NCBI RefSeq assembly: GCF_900099825.1
Contig: NZ_LT629693.1
Span: forward strand, 1-64,000
DNA from: Bradyrhizobium ottawaense
GTDB lineage: Bacteria > Pseudomonadota > Alphaproteobacteria > Rhizobiales > Xanthobacteraceae
DNA length: 64,000 bases
Direction: 5' to 3'
Shown here: piece by piece, positions 51,822 through 61,486 of the stretch
Position numbering within the stretch: the stretch's first letter is position 1
How the letters are laid out: each line of letters begins with the position of its first letter
Translations under genes and position numbers: made by a program
The notes under the pieces: generated by a model
The model's input: the letters and a program-made list of their open reading frames with translations, nothing else
Told to the model about the DNA's origin: nothing
The model's database searches: none

Positions 51822-52064
51822 ATGCGGTTTGGTCATGCCCTCTTCATCGCCGCAACGGCCGGCCTTCTCACACTGGCAGCTCCGACGCTTGCCAGAAATT
51901 CCGATGCGCAAAAACCCGGTGAGCAGCCGGCTGCGTCTTCCTGTCGTGCCTACCAGATGGCGGCCGATGGGCAGTGGACGCCATTGCCCTGTCAGGAGAC
52001 GGGTTCCACAGGCCAGACGCAGCACAAGCCCGCACCGAAAAGCACCGACGACGAGACGCGCTGA
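51822..52064 (+). CDS. Small secreted hypothetical protein
   Basis: 80 residues. Signal peptide FGHALFIAATAGLLTLAAPT-LA, mature part with two cysteines (SSCRAYQMAADGQWTPLPC) that may form a disulfide, and a charged tail. AAGGAGACC precedes the ATG at 51822. Periplasmic; no family recognised. Confidence 0.65.
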   Translation: MRFGHALFIAATAGLLTLAAPTLARNSDAQKPGEQPAASSCRAYQMAADGQWTPLPCQETGSTGQTQHKPAPKSTDDETR

Positions 52065-52117
52065 AACGCAGGGAACACAGTCGTAGCCGCGAAGCCGCGC
52101 CGCGCGAAGCAGCCTGA

Positions 52118-52155
52118 TGGGTGGGCACGGCGCAAGTGCGCCTTTGCCCACCCTA
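52118..52155. repeat. GGGTGGGCA palindrome
   Basis: GATGGGTGGGCACGGCGC-AAGT-GCGCCTTTGCCCACCC, a dispersed repeat hairpin between a small secreted gene and the chemotaxis receptor. Confidence 0.7.
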
Positions 52156-52264
52156 CGGACTGAGCAGCGCAGCAACCCCCACCCTCAATCGTAAACCCCG
52201 GATTAATTCACACCACCTATGATGGGCCTTCGCGTTCCCTCTCCATCGCAAATGGCTCACTTCC

Positions 52265-54349
52265 ATGAAAATCGGCACGCTCCTCACCGCCGCCATCGTT
52301 TCGCTGTCCGCCGTCGGCGGCGGCCTCGCCGTCTACGTGGCGGTGACCAAATACCAGACGATGGACAAGGTTTCGGTCGCCCAGAGCCGGCTTGCGGTGG
52401 TACGGGCGGTCGGAGAAATCCCGCGCTACATGAACCCGGAACGCGGCTTTGCCACCAACCTCCTGCTCGGACCCGCGACGATCGACCCAAAACTGCGCAC
52501 CGAACTGAACGACAAGTACCGCAGGGACACCGACGGCGCGCTGGCCAAGATGAACCAGATCCGTAACGCCCTGCCCGGCTCGCTCGACGACAGCGCAGCC
52601 TTGGGCAGCGGGATCGACGCGCTGAACGCCCAGTTCGCGGCGCTGCGCACCGCCATCGACAAGGCGCTCGACGGCCCGGCCGAGCCGCGCAAGGATGCCG
52701 TCAAGAAGATCGTCGCCGACAACGCCGCCTTCAACACCGCCGTGACCAAACTGCTCGACGACCAGGTCCGCAAGATCGCCCAGCTCGACGGCGACGCCTA
52801 CCGGCAGGCGAGCTACGCCAACATCGCCTGGACCCTGCGCGACGTCGGCGGTTACAATTCCAGTCTGCACAAGAACCTTGTCGGCGCCAAGCGCGCGGCA
52901 ACCGAAGCCGAAAAGCTGGATCTGAGCCGGTCGCAGGGCCGCAACGACCAGATCCTGATGTCGCTGCAGGACCTGCGCGGCAACCCCGCCACGCCGGCCA
53001 ATATCGCAGCCGCACTGGGCAAGATGAACGACGCCTATGTCGACAGCTTCGGCAAGGAGATGAAGCTCGCCAAGGACGGCGCGGCAACCGGCAAATACGA
53101 ACACGACGTCGACACCTTCTTCGTGGAATCGCAGCGCGGCCTCGGCTCGATCATCACCGTGCGCGACGCCTTCTACGACAACGCCGAACAGATTTTGGGC
53201 TCCGGCTATTCCGCCGCACGCTTCAGCTTCATCGTCGCACTGGCAGGCCTGATCGCCGTCGTTGCGGCCAGCGCCGGCATGATCGTGATGGTCCGCCGCC
53301 GCGTCTGCAAGCCGATCGTCGATCTCACCGCCACCATGTCGCGGCTCGCCAGCGGCGACATGACCGATGAAGTTTCCGGCGCCGGGCGTGGCGACGAGAT
53401 CGGCGCGATGGCAGCTGCCGTACGCGTCTTCAAGGACAACATGATCGAAGCCGAACGTCTCGCCGCCGAGAAGGCCGTCGAGAGCGACGGCAAGATGCGG
53501 CGCGCGCAGGTGCTGGACGAACTGACCCGCGCGTTCGAAGCCAAGGTCACCGAACTGGTCGGCGGACTGTCGTCGGCCTCATCCGTCATGGAAGACACCG
53601 CGCAGTCGATGTCGTCGACCGCGACCGCCACCAACCGCCAGGCCGCCGTCGTCGCCGCGGCCTCGACCCAGACCTCGACCAACGTCCAGACGGTGGCGAG
53701 CGCCACCGAGGAACTCACCTCCTCGATCTCGGAGATCGGCCGCCAGGTCGCGCAGTCCACCGAGATCGCGGCGCGTGCGGTCGAAAACGCCCGCCGCACC
53801 GGCGATACCGCGCGTTCGCTGGCCGAAGGCGCCCAGAAGATCGGCGACGTCGTGACGCTAATCCAGAGCATCGCGGCGCAGACCAACCTGCTGGCGCTGA
53901 ACGCGACCATCGAGGCCGCCCGCGCCGGCGATGCGGGCCGCGGCTTTGCGGTGGTGGCTTCCGAGGTCAAATCGCTGGCCGGCCAGACCGCGAAGGCGAC
54001 CACCGAGATCTCCGAGCAGATCGCGGCGATCCAGGCCGCGAGCGATGAAACCGTGACCGCGATTCAAAACGTCGCCAACGTCATCGGCGAGATCGATCAG
54101 ATCGGCACCGCGATTGCGGCTGCGATCGAGCAACAGGGCTCGGCGACCAAGGAAATCTCGCGCAGCGTTCAGGAAGCCGCGCGCGGCACCAGCGAAGTCA
54201 ATTCCAACATCACCGGCGTGCAGAAGGCGGCCGACGACACCGGCTCCGCTGCCCAGCAGGTGCTGGGCGCGGCCGAGCAGCTGTCGTCGCAGTCCAAGGA
54301 TCTCGCCGGACAAGTCAACCGGTTCCTGTCGGAAGTCCGCGCCGCCTGA
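52265..54349 (+). CDS. Methyl-accepting chemotaxis protein
   Basis: 694 residues. TM helix about 4-26, a helical periplasmic sensor of about 285 residues, TM helix about 318-340, HAMP about 342-395, and a signalling domain whose tip [20 protein letters not shown] and [16 protein letters not shown] is invariant in MCPs. It signals to CheA/CheW. ATG at 52265. The helical sensor has no Cache or PAS motif I can see; it may sense small molecules by a four-helix bundle. Confidence 0.94.
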   Translation: MKIGTLLTAAIVSLSAVGGGLAVYVAVTKYQTMDKVSVAQSRLAVVRAVGEIPRYMNPERGFATNLLLGPATIDPKLRTELNDKYRRDTDGALAKMNQIRNALPGSLDDSAALGSGIDALNAQFAALRTAIDKALDGPAEPRKDAVKKIVADNAAFNTAVTKLLDDQVRKIAQLDGDAYRQASYANIAWTLRDVGGYNSSLHKNLVGAKRAATEAEKLDLSRSQGRNDQILMSLQDLRGNPATPANIAAALGKMNDAYVDSFGKEMKLAKDGAATGKYEHDVDTFFVESQRGLGSIITVRDAFYDNAEQILGSGYSAARFSFIVALAGLIAVVAASAGMIVMVRRRVCKPIVDLTATMSRLASGDMTDEVSGAGRGDEIGAMAAAVRVFKDNMIEAERLAAEKAVESDGKMRRAQVLDELTRAFEAKVTELVGGLSSASSVMEDTAQSMSSTATATNRQAAVVAAASTQTSTNVQTVASATEELTSSISEIGRQVAQSTEIAARAVENARRTGDTARSLAEGAQKIGDVVTLIQSIAAQTNLLALNATIEAARAGDAGRGFAVVASEVKSLAGQTAKATTEISEQIAAIQAASDETVTAIQNVANVIGEIDQIGTAIAAAIEQQGSATKEISRSVQEAARGTSEVNSNITGVQKAADDTGSAAQQVLGAAEQLSSQSKDLAGQVNRFLSEVRAA

Positions 54350-54378
54350 GGCCGAGCGGACCCGAAGCGCGGGCCGCG

Positions 54379-55539
54379 CTATCCGCGCAGGCCGAGCACG
54401 CGGCGCGCAATCGACTGGCGATGGACCTCGCTCGGTCCCTCGTACATCCGCATCACCCGCGCCTTCTGCCATAGCGCGCTGAGCGGCAATTCCAGCGTCA
54501 TGCCGAGCGCGCCGAGCGTCTGCATGGCGTGATCGCAGGCTTCATAGGCCATCTCGGTCGCGAACACCTTGATCATCGAGGCCTCCTGCTTGACCTCCTC
54601 GCCGCGGTCGGTCTTGTCGGCGGCGTCCTGCACCATCAATCGACACGCATGAATGCGGGTGGAGATATCCGCAACCCACCACTGGATCGCCTGGCGCTCG
54701 GCGAGCTTGACGCCAAAGGTCTCGCGCTGTTTCGCGTGTTCGCACAGCATGTCGCAGGCGCGCCGCGCGATGCCGATGCAGGTCGATCCCATTTCGAGCC
54801 GCCGCGTGCGCAGCCGCAACTGCATCGGCGCATAGCCCTTGCCGATTTCGCCGAGCACGGAACCCTCGGGGAGACGGCAGTCCTCGAACACGACCTCGTA
54901 GGTCGTGTGACCGCCGATCATGGGGATTTCGCGCTCGATGATGAAGCCGGGTGTGCCCTTCCCGACGATGAAGGAGGTGATGCCGCCCTGCCGCGCGTCG
55001 TTGCCGACGCGGGCCATGACGATGATGAAATCCGCGGCGCGGGCGTTGCTGATCCAGATCTTGCGGCCGTTCAGCACCCATTGATCGCCGTCGCGTATCG
55101 CCCGCGTCTTCATCGCGGCGGGATCGCCGCCGGCGCCCGGTTCCGAAATCGCGATCGCCGACACCATCCGCCCCTCGATATAGGGCTGCATGTAGCGCTG
55201 CTTCTGCGCCTCGGTACCGACCGCCTGCAGCATCCGCAGGTTCGGCGAGTCCGGCGGCAGAATGAACGGCACGCAGGTTCGGCCCAATTCCTCGTGAACC
55301 GCGGCCATGGTGCGGGCCGGCAGGTCGTGGCCGCCGAGGTCCTCGGGCGCATCGAGACCCCACAGTCCGAGATCCTTCGAGACCGTGCGCAGCCGCTGGC
55401 GCTGCTCGTCCGTCAGTCCCTCGTGACCGCCGCCGGGCAATTTGGACTTCAGGTAATGCGGTTCGAGCGGAATGAGTTCACGGTCCACGAATCGCGCGAC
55501 CGTGTCGCGGATCATGGCGGTCTCTTCATGGGTGGTCAT
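54379..55539 (-). CDS. Acyl-CoA dehydrogenase
   Basis: 386 residues, the usual length. FAD-binding and substrate loops AIAISEPGAGGDPAAM, WVLNGRKIWISNA and QRETFGVKLAERQAIQWWVA are present; the C-terminus MYEGPSEVHRQSIARRVLG holds the usual Glu region. It makes the alpha,beta double bond in an acyl-CoA, passing electrons to ETF. ATG at 55539. It overlaps no gene but is 12 bases from the nitroreductase upstream on the same strand, so likely an operon. Confidence 0.92.
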   Translation of the reverse strand: MTTHEETAMIRDTVARFVDRELIPLEPHYLKSKLPGGGHEGLTDEQRQRLRTVSKDLGLWGLDAPEDLGGHDLPARTMAAVHEELGRTCVPFILPPDSPNLRMLQAVGTEAQKQRYMQPYIEGRMVSAIAISEPGAGGDPAAMKTRAIRDGDQWVLNGRKIWISNARAADFIIVMARVGNDARQGGITSFIVGKGTPGFIIEREIPMIGGHTTYEVVFEDCRLPEGSVLGEIGKGYAPMQLRLRTRRLEMGSTCIGIARRACDMLCEHAKQRETFGVKLAERQAIQWWVADISTRIHACRLMVQDAADKTDRGEEVKQEASMIKVFATEMAYEACDHAMQTLGALGMTLELPLSALWQKARVMRMYEGPSEVHRQSIARRVLGLRG

Positions 55540-55551
55540 GCGATTGGCCTC

Positions 55552-56238
55552 TCAGTCCGCAAACCCGACATAGCGCACGAAATCGCCGTTCGGCTCGCGG
55601 TCGGAGCGGACGGCGTTGGCGGGAAAGCTGTCGTCGGGATAGCCCATCGCGACACAGGTCATGATGACCTCCTCCTCGGGGATGCCGGCGACCTCGCGCA
55701 CGATATCCGAGCGGGTGATGCCCTGCCCGTTGATGACGCTGCCAAGTCCGCGATCCCAGGCCGCCAGCACCAGGCCATAGCAGAGCGCGCCGAGATCGAA
55801 GTGGCACACCGCGCCGGGATCCAGAATGCGGTCGTAGGTCAGCACCAGCGAGACCGGCGCGTCGAACTGCCGGAAACCGCGCAGCACCCAGTCCTGCCGC
55901 ATCGGCTTGTCGTCGCGCGCGATCCCCATGACCGCGAAAAGTTTCTTGGCAACGTCAACCTGCCGGCCGCGATGAACCCCCTGATACTCGCCGTGGCTGA
56001 CGATGTCGCGCTTCGGCCTGGCGCCGGCCATCATCTCTTCCATGTTGCGGCGGCGGACCTCCTCAAGCGGATCGCCGGTCAGGACGTGGATGTGCCAGGG
56101 CTGGGTGTTCATCGACGATGGTGCGCGCTTGGCGACCTCGATGATCTCCTCGATGACCGCGCGCGCCACCGGCTGCTTCCTGAAGCCGCGCACGCTCTTG
56201 CGCGTCTGTGCCAGCGTTTCGAAATCCATCCGTTGCAT
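55552..56238 (-). CDS. Nitroreductase-family flavoprotein
   Basis: 228 residues from ATG 56238 (MQRMDFETL); a start at 56262 is possible. RKSVRGFRKQPV and APSSMNTQPWHIHVL bind FMN, LAAWDRGLGSVINGQG and EVIMTCVAMGYPDDS close the fold. It reduces nitro or quinone compounds with NAD(P)H. It sits between the acyl-CoA dehydrogenase and the GMC oxidoreductase on the same strand, which suggests a shared catabolic role. Confidence 0.88.
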   Translation of the reverse strand: MQRMDFETLAQTRKSVRGFRKQPVARAVIEEIIEVAKRAPSSMNTQPWHIHVLTGDPLEEVRRRNMEEMMAGARPKRDIVSHGEYQGVHRGRQVDVAKKLFAVMGIARDDKPMRQDWVLRGFRQFDAPVSLVLTYDRILDPGAVCHFDLGALCYGLVLAAWDRGLGSVINGQGITRSDIVREVAGIPEEEVIMTCVAMGYPDDSFPANAVRSDREPNGDFVRYVGFAD

Positions 56239-56283
56239 CTGCGAACCTTCCTGCAATCCCAAGTCTCTCTCCCATCGCTGTCG

Positions 56284-57918
56284 TTACGCGGCGGCCTTGC
56301 GGGCCGCGGCCTGCGCCAGCACCATCTCGGCGCATTTTTCGCCGATCATGATGGCCGGTGCGTTGGTGTTGCCGCTGGTCAATGTCGGCATGATCGACGC
56401 ATCCGCCACGCGCAAACCTTCGATTCCGTGCACCCGCAATTCGCTGTTGACCACGGCCATCGGGTCGGAGCCCATCTTGCAGGTGCCGACGGGATGATAG
56501 GTGGTCTCGGCGTTGTTGCGAACCCAGTCAAGCAATTCGTCATCGCTCTGGAGCGCGACGCCGGGCGCAATCTCCTCGCCGGTCACCTCCTTGAGCGGCG
56601 ACGTCGCCATCAGCTCGCGGCCCTTGCGGATCACGGCGACGATGCCAGCGCGGTCGTGCTCGGTAGAAAGGAAGTTGAAGCGTATCGCCGGCGGCTCGGC
56701 GGGGTCCGCCGATTTGATGTGGATGGAGCCAGTGCTCTCCGAGCGCAGCACGTTGGCGTTCATGGTGATGCCCTGCCGCTTGGCGACGCGCCGCTGGCGG
56801 CCGACCATCTCATACAGGAACGGCAGGATCGAAATCGTCGCATCGGGGGTCTCGAGTCCCTCCCGGGTGCGGAAATACATCCGGATCGGCACAGCCGTCG
56901 AGGCCAGGAATCCGGTACCGAACAGCGCATATTTCAGCACCTCGCGCGCCAGTCGCCAGCCGCGCGCATTGTCGTTGAAGGTGAGGTTGCGTCCCTTGAT
57001 GGCAAACTTGATGCGCGGCGAATAATGATCGCGCAAATTCTCGCCGACACCCGGCAGCTCATGCACCGGCGTAATCCCGCGCGCGCGCAGCAGTTCGCCC
57101 TGGCCGATGCCGGAGAGCTCCAGCAATTTCGGCGAGTTGATCGCGCCGCCGCAGACGATCACCTCGCGCGCCGCCCGCGCCTGCCGCGAAACGCCGTTCA
57201 CGGAATAGCGCACGCCGACGCAGCGCTTGCCGTCGAGGATCAGCGCCTCCGCCATCGCGCCCTGTTCGATGATCAGGTTCGGCCGTCCGCGCACGGCATC
57301 GAGATAGCAGACCGCCGTGCTCTGGCGCTTGCCGCCCGCAATCGTGACCTGCGACATGCCGATCCCTTCCTGGGTCTCGCCATTCAGGTCCGGATTGAAC
57401 GGCAGAGCAATGCGGCCGGCGGCCTCGATGATCTTCTCCAGCAGCGGCACCTTGTTGCGCGGCGTGTCGGTCACCCGCAGCAGCCCGTTGCGGCCGCGAA
57501 ACTTGTCCGAGCCGCCCTCGTAACGTTCCATCCTCCGGAAGATCGGCAACACGTCCTGATAGCTCCAGCCGCGGTTGCCGAGCTGGGCCCAGTGGTCGTA
57601 ATCCTGCGCCTGGCCGCGCATATAGACCATGCCGTTGATCGAGCTCGATCCGCCCATCATCTTGCCGCGCGGCACGTCGATGCGGCGTCCGCCCGAACCT
57701 TCGTCGGGCTCGGACTTGTAGCACCAGTTCACGGCGGGATCGTCGATCATCTTGGAGGTGCCGACCGGCACCCGCGCCCAGAAATGGTCCGATCCCTTGA
57801 TGCCCGCTTCCAGCAGCAGTACGCGATAGGCGCCGCTCTCGCTCAGCCGGCTTGCGACCACCGCGCCGGCCGAACCCGCGCCGACCACGATGTAGTCATA
57901 GGCGGCGTTGTCAGTCAT
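56284..57918 (-). CDS. GMC-family FAD oxidoreductase, choline dehydrogenase-like
   Basis: 544 residues from ATG 57918. DYIVVGAGSAGAVVASRLSE binds FAD; GKMMGGSSSINGMVYMRG is the GMC signature 1; GGAINSPKLLELSGIGQG is signature 2; near the end YHPVGTCKMGSD and GNTNAPAIMIGEK hold the catalytic His and Asn. It oxidises an alcohol with a flavin in the cytosol. Choline dehydrogenase-like, but substrate is open. Confidence 0.92.
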   Translation of the reverse strand: MTDNAAYDYIVVGAGSAGAVVASRLSESGAYRVLLLEAGIKGSDHFWARVPVGTSKMIDDPAVNWCYKSEPDEGSGGRRIDVPRGKMMGGSSSINGMVYMRGQAQDYDHWAQLGNRGWSYQDVLPIFRRMERYEGGSDKFRGRNGLLRVTDTPRNKVPLLEKIIEAAGRIALPFNPDLNGETQEGIGMSQVTIAGGKRQSTAVCYLDAVRGRPNLIIEQGAMAEALILDGKRCVGVRYSVNGVSRQARAAREVIVCGGAINSPKLLELSGIGQGELLRARGITPVHELPGVGENLRDHYSPRIKFAIKGRNLTFNDNARGWRLAREVLKYALFGTGFLASTAVPIRMYFRTREGLETPDATISILPFLYEMVGRQRRVAKRQGITMNANVLRSESTGSIHIKSADPAEPPAIRFNFLSTEHDRAGIVAVIRKGRELMATSPLKEVTGEEIAPGVALQSDDELLDWVRNNAETTYHPVGTCKMGSDPMAVVNSELRVHGIEGLRVADASIMPTLTSGNTNAPAIMIGEKCAEMVLAQAAARKAAA

Positions 57919-58009
57919 GGCACGGTCATCCTCTTGTTGATGGCGGGATTTCGATCGCAGCAGGAAACCAGCGCGCGGACGCGATGGCAAGGGGTGCTCG
58001 CCTCACCTG

Positions 58010-58885
58010 CTAGTCGCGCTTGAAGCGGTAGTCGAAACGATCGCCGTCCGCGGTGATCAGTCCGACCGTCGGCGCCGGAAAGTGAATCGGCAGGATCAGC
58101 GTGTCGGTGCCGGCAACGGAGGCAAAGAATTTTCGGCGTGAAACCGCCGATTGCCTGGGATCCCAGTCGGGCTTCGCCGACCAGTCCGGCTCGCGGCACT
58201 GGATCGCGTGATGCATGAGGTCACCGGCCACCACCGCGCGCTTGCCCTTCGAGAAGATGTTGATGCAGCAATGGCAGGGCGAATGCCCCGGCGTCGGCGT
58301 CAGCGTGACGGTATCGTCGAGCGCGTAGTCGTCGTCGACCAGAACCGCCTGCCCCGCTTCCATGATCGGCAGGCAGTTATCGCGGAAGACGGTGCCGGGC
58401 GGGTTGCTGCCTTTGGCATGCTCCGCCTCCCACACGGCATATTCCCGCTTGTGGAATATGTATTTCGCGTTGGGAAATGTCGGCACCCAGCGGCCGTTGC
58501 GCAGCGTCGTGTTCCAGCCGGTGTGGTCGATGTGGAGATGGGTGCAGAAGACGTAGTCGATCTGCTCGAAGCTCACGCCGAGCGCGAACAATTCGTTGCG
58601 CCAGCGCTCCTTGCCGGGAAAATCGAACGGCGCCGGGTGCCCCTTGTCCTCGCCGGTGCAGGTATCGACCAGAATGGTGTAACGCGGGGTGCGGACCACG
58701 AAGGTCTGGTAAGTGATGAACATCTTGCCGGTGGCGATGTCGAACATCTCCGGCTCCATGCCGGCGAGATGATGCTTGAAAACCGCATCGTCATAGGCCG
58801 GGAAGAAATCCTGCGGCCGCCGCCACGGCCCCTCGCGCTCGATCACCGCATCGATGGTGATGTCGCCGATCCTGAGTTGCTTCAT
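58010..58885 (-). CDS. Metallo-beta-lactamase-fold hydrolase
   Basis: 291 residues from ATG 58885 (MKQLRIGDI). THLHIDHTGW is the HxHxDH zinc motif; further ligands are in TPGHSPCH and GDLMHHAIQ; VVAGDL is typical. The N-terminus DITIDAVIEREGPW and the loop arrangement resemble AHL-lactonase or arylsulfatase-like MBL proteins. Cytosolic. A lactonase or esterase role is possible. It is in line with the GMC and nitroreductase genes, 91 bases away. Confidence 0.87.
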   Translation of the reverse strand: MKQLRIGDITIDAVIEREGPWRRPQDFFPAYDDAVFKHHLAGMEPEMFDIATGKMFITYQTFVVRTPRYTILVDTCTGEDKGHPAPFDFPGKERWRNELFALGVSFEQIDYVFCTHLHIDHTGWNTTLRNGRWVPTFPNAKYIFHKREYAVWEAEHAKGSNPPGTVFRDNCLPIMEAGQAVLVDDDYALDDTVTLTPTPGHSPCHCCINIFSKGKRAVVAGDLMHHAIQCREPDWSAKPDWDPRQSAVSRRKFFASVAGTDTLILPIHFPAPTVGLITADGDRFDYRFKRD

Positions 58886-58976
58886 GGCCGCTTCGCTCCC
58901 GCATTTTTGCGGCAGCGTATCGGGCGGCATCCGCAGGTTCAAGCCGAGGGCAGCAATGCAAAATCGGCGATCGAGA

Positions 58977-60599
58977 TCAGCTTCGCAACCCCGGCGCTTC
59001 CTGGCCGGTGCGCGCGACATATTCCGAATAGCCGCCGCCAAACTGGTGAATGCCTTCGGGCGTCAGCTCCAGCACGCGGTTGGAGAGCGCGGCGAGAAAA
59101 TGCCGGTCATGCGACACGAACAGCATGGTGCCCTCGAATTCGGACAGCGCGTTGATCAGCATTTCCTTGGTCGCCAGATCCAGATGGTTGGTCGGCTCGT
59201 CCAGCACCAGGAAATTCGGCGGGTCGAACAGCATGTGCGCCATCACCAGCCGAGCCTTCTCGCCGCCCGACAGCACCCGGCATTTCTTCTCGACGTCGTC
59301 GCCGGAAAAACCGAAGCAGCCGGCCAGCGCGCGCAACGAGCCCTGGCCTGCTTGCGGAAACGAATCCTCCAGCCACTGGAACACGGTGCGTTCGCCGTCG
59401 AGCAGGTCCATCGCGTGCTGGGCGAAGTATCCCATCTTGACGCTGCCGCCGATCGCGACCGTGCCGTCGTCGGGTTCGGTCGAGCCCGCCACCAGCTTCA
59501 ACAGCGTCGACTTGCCCGCACCGTTGATGCCCATCACGCACCACCGCTCCCTGCGGCGGATCATGAAGTCGAGGCCTTCATAGATGCTGCGGCTGCCATA
59601 ACCCTTGTGGACGTTCTTGAGGCTGACGACATCCTCGCCCGAGCGCGGCGCCGGCAAAAACTCGAACGCCACCGTCTGGCGGCGCTTCGGCGGCTCGACC
59701 CGCTCGATCTTGTCGAGCTTCTTGACCCGGCTCTGCACCTGCGCCGCATGCGATGCGCGCGCCTTGAAGCGCTCGATGAACTTGATCTCCTTGGAGAGCA
59801 TCGCCTGCTGGCGCTCGAACTGCGCCTGCTGCTGCTTCTCGTTCAGCGCGCGCTGCTGCTCGTAGAATTCATAGTTGCCGGAAAACGTCGTCAGCGTGCC
59901 GCCGTCGATCTCGACGACCTTGTTGATGATGCGGTTGATGAACTCGCGGTCGTGCGAGGTCATCAGCAACGCGCCTTCATACCCTTTCAGGAACTGCTCG
60001 AGCCAGATCAGGCTTTCCAGATCGAGATGGTTGCTCGGTTCGTCCAGCAGCATCACATCGGGACGCATCAGCAGAATGCGCGCCAGCGCGACGCGCATCT
60101 TCCAGCCGCCCGAGAGCGCGCCGACATCGCCCTCCATCATCTCCTGGCTGAAGCCGAGGCCCGACAGCGCCTCGCGCGCCCGGCCATCGAGGGCATAGCC
60201 GTCGAGCTCCTCAAAACGGCCCTGCACCTCGCCGTAGCGCGCGATGATCTCGTCCATGTCGTCGGCGCGATCCGGATCGGCCATCGCGGTCTCGAGCTCT
60301 TTCAGCTCGGCCGCCACGATGCTGACCGGGCCGGCGCCGTCCATGACCTCGGCCACGGCGCTGCGGCCCGACATCTCGCCGACGTCCTGGCTGAAATAGC
60401 CGATCGTAATCCCGCGATCGAGCGAGACCTGGCCCTCGTCCGGAGGTTCCTGGCCGGAAATCATCCGGAAAAGCGTGGTCTTGCCGGCCCCGTTCGGACC
60501 GACGAGGCCGATCTTCTCGCCCTTCTGGAGCGCGGCGGAGGCTTCGATGAAGAGAATCTGGTGGCCGACTTGCTTGCTGACGTTATCGAGACGGATCAT
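58977..60599 (-). CDS. ABC-F family ATPase
   Basis: 540 residues with two nucleotide-binding domains: Walker A GPNGAGKTTLF and GINGAGKSTLLK, signatures ALSGGWKMRV and LSGGEKARLVM, Walker B MLLDEPSNHLD and LVLDEPTNHLD, with a charged linker (QQRALNEKQQQAQFERQQAM) between. No membrane helices, so an ABC-F translation factor or Uup/YbiT-type protein acting on ribosomes. ATG at 60599. Confidence 0.94.
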   Translation of the reverse strand: MIRLDNVSKQVGHQILFIEASAALQKGEKIGLVGPNGAGKTTLFRMISGQEPPDEGQVSLDRGITIGYFSQDVGEMSGRSAVAEVMDGAGPVSIVAAELKELETAMADPDRADDMDEIIARYGEVQGRFEELDGYALDGRAREALSGLGFSQEMMEGDVGALSGGWKMRVALARILLMRPDVMLLDEPSNHLDLESLIWLEQFLKGYEGALLMTSHDREFINRIINKVVEIDGGTLTTFSGNYEFYEQQRALNEKQQQAQFERQQAMLSKEIKFIERFKARASHAAQVQSRVKKLDKIERVEPPKRRQTVAFEFLPAPRSGEDVVSLKNVHKGYGSRSIYEGLDFMIRRRERWCVMGINGAGKSTLLKLVAGSTEPDDGTVAIGGSVKMGYFAQHAMDLLDGERTVFQWLEDSFPQAGQGSLRALAGCFGFSGDDVEKKCRVLSGGEKARLVMAHMLFDPPNFLVLDEPTNHLDLATKEMLINALSEFEGTMLFVSHDRHFLAALSNRVLELTPEGIHQFGGGYSEYVARTGQEAPGLRS

Positions 60600-60754
60600 G
60601 GGGTCCTGAAAAGAGGAATTCGTTGCGGCCGCTTTATTCCATGTGGCGCCCGGGTGGAAGCCTGTTCCGGCCCCATTCCGCGTTTAAGCCGCGTATTGGT
60701 TCGAACCTCTTCCCAGGCATTGCAAGGGACGCTCGCGGGGCCTCTGGCGCAGCC

Positions 60755-60904
60755 TCAATGCCGCTTGAAATATTGCACGGCGCGCTCGTGCTTTTCAGCG
60801 GCCGCGCGCGACTTGAAGGTGCCGAGATTGCGGCGCTTGCCAGTCTTCGGGTTCACTTTTCGGGAATAGAGCCGATATTCGCCCGACTGCAGCTTTCGGA
60901 TCAT
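60755..60904 (-). CDS. Small conserved basic protein, 49 residues
   Basis: MIRKLQSGEYRLYSRKVNPK then TGKRRNLGTFKSRAAAEKHE, ending AVQYFKRH: highly basic. I recognise this as a small family common in alphaproteobacteria, often near DNA or RNA genes, without a set function. ATG at 60904. Confidence 0.7.
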   Translation of the reverse strand: MIRKLQSGEYRLYSRKVNPKTGKRRNLGTFKSRAAAEKHERAVQYFKRH

Positions 60905-61015
60905 GGGCAGGCCTCTTCGATATCCCCATGTCCTCCAATGATGGCAACGGCCCATTGTTCCAGCGCGAGGCGGCGCAACGCGAACCTCGCGGCGCGTCGG
61001 GCCGACCAACCACGC

Positions 61016-61471
61016 ATGACAGTCCAAGACACCAGCGCCGAGATCGCGGCGATCGTTGCCGAGGCCGCCTTGCTGCCGCCGCAAGACGCGGCATATGCCG
61101 TGTGGCGACGAAGGCACCGGCTGGATACGCTTGAGGGGCGACCGACGGCGGAACAGGTGCGGGCTTTTCGCGCCATGTCCCCGCCGGAACAGGCGGCTAA
61201 AATGCGCCACGATCGTGACTTCGCTCACGAGGGCCCGACCTTTAACCATCTGAAATCAGCCCAGCCGCGCGCCAGCGACGCTGAAATCAAACAGGCCATC
61301 ATCGCGGCCGTGCGCTTCGAGGACGCCTGCTTCAAATATTTCGTCGACGACAGCACGGATTACTGGGAACGCTGCGTGCGCGCCGTCGCGCGGGCGGCAA
61401 AGCAAAGCCCCTTCTATCTCGCAGGCACCTATCAGCAGGCACGCAACGACGTTGCCTATTACATGAAATAG
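61016..61471 (+). CDS. Hypothetical protein, 151 residues
   Basis: From ATG 61016 (MTVQDTSAEIAAIVAEAALL). Helical, with RRRHRLDTLEGRPTAEQVRAF and a C-terminal block DSTDYWERCVRAVARAAKQS then PFYLAGTYQQARND. No family recognised. The longer upstream frame is low-complexity and rejected. Confidence 0.55.
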   Translation: MTVQDTSAEIAAIVAEAALLPPQDAAYAVWRRRHRLDTLEGRPTAEQVRAFRAMSPPEQAAKMRHDRDFAHEGPTFNHLKSAQPRASDAEIKQAIIAAVRFEDACFKYFVDDSTDYWERCVRAVARAAKQSPFYLAGTYQQARNDVAYYMK

Positions 61472-61486
61472 CGCGCCGTCTCGCCG

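Noticed and set aside
54529..58023. 1164-codon open frame on the + strand across the acyl-CoA dehydrogenase, nitroreductase and GMC genes
   Set aside because: Antisense to three solid genes and rich in H, R, D, L as typical for shadow frames in high-GC DNA.
58854..60869. 671-codon open frame on the + strand over the ABC-F gene
   Set aside because: Antisense to an unmistakable ABC-F ATPase; no domain in the antisense translation.
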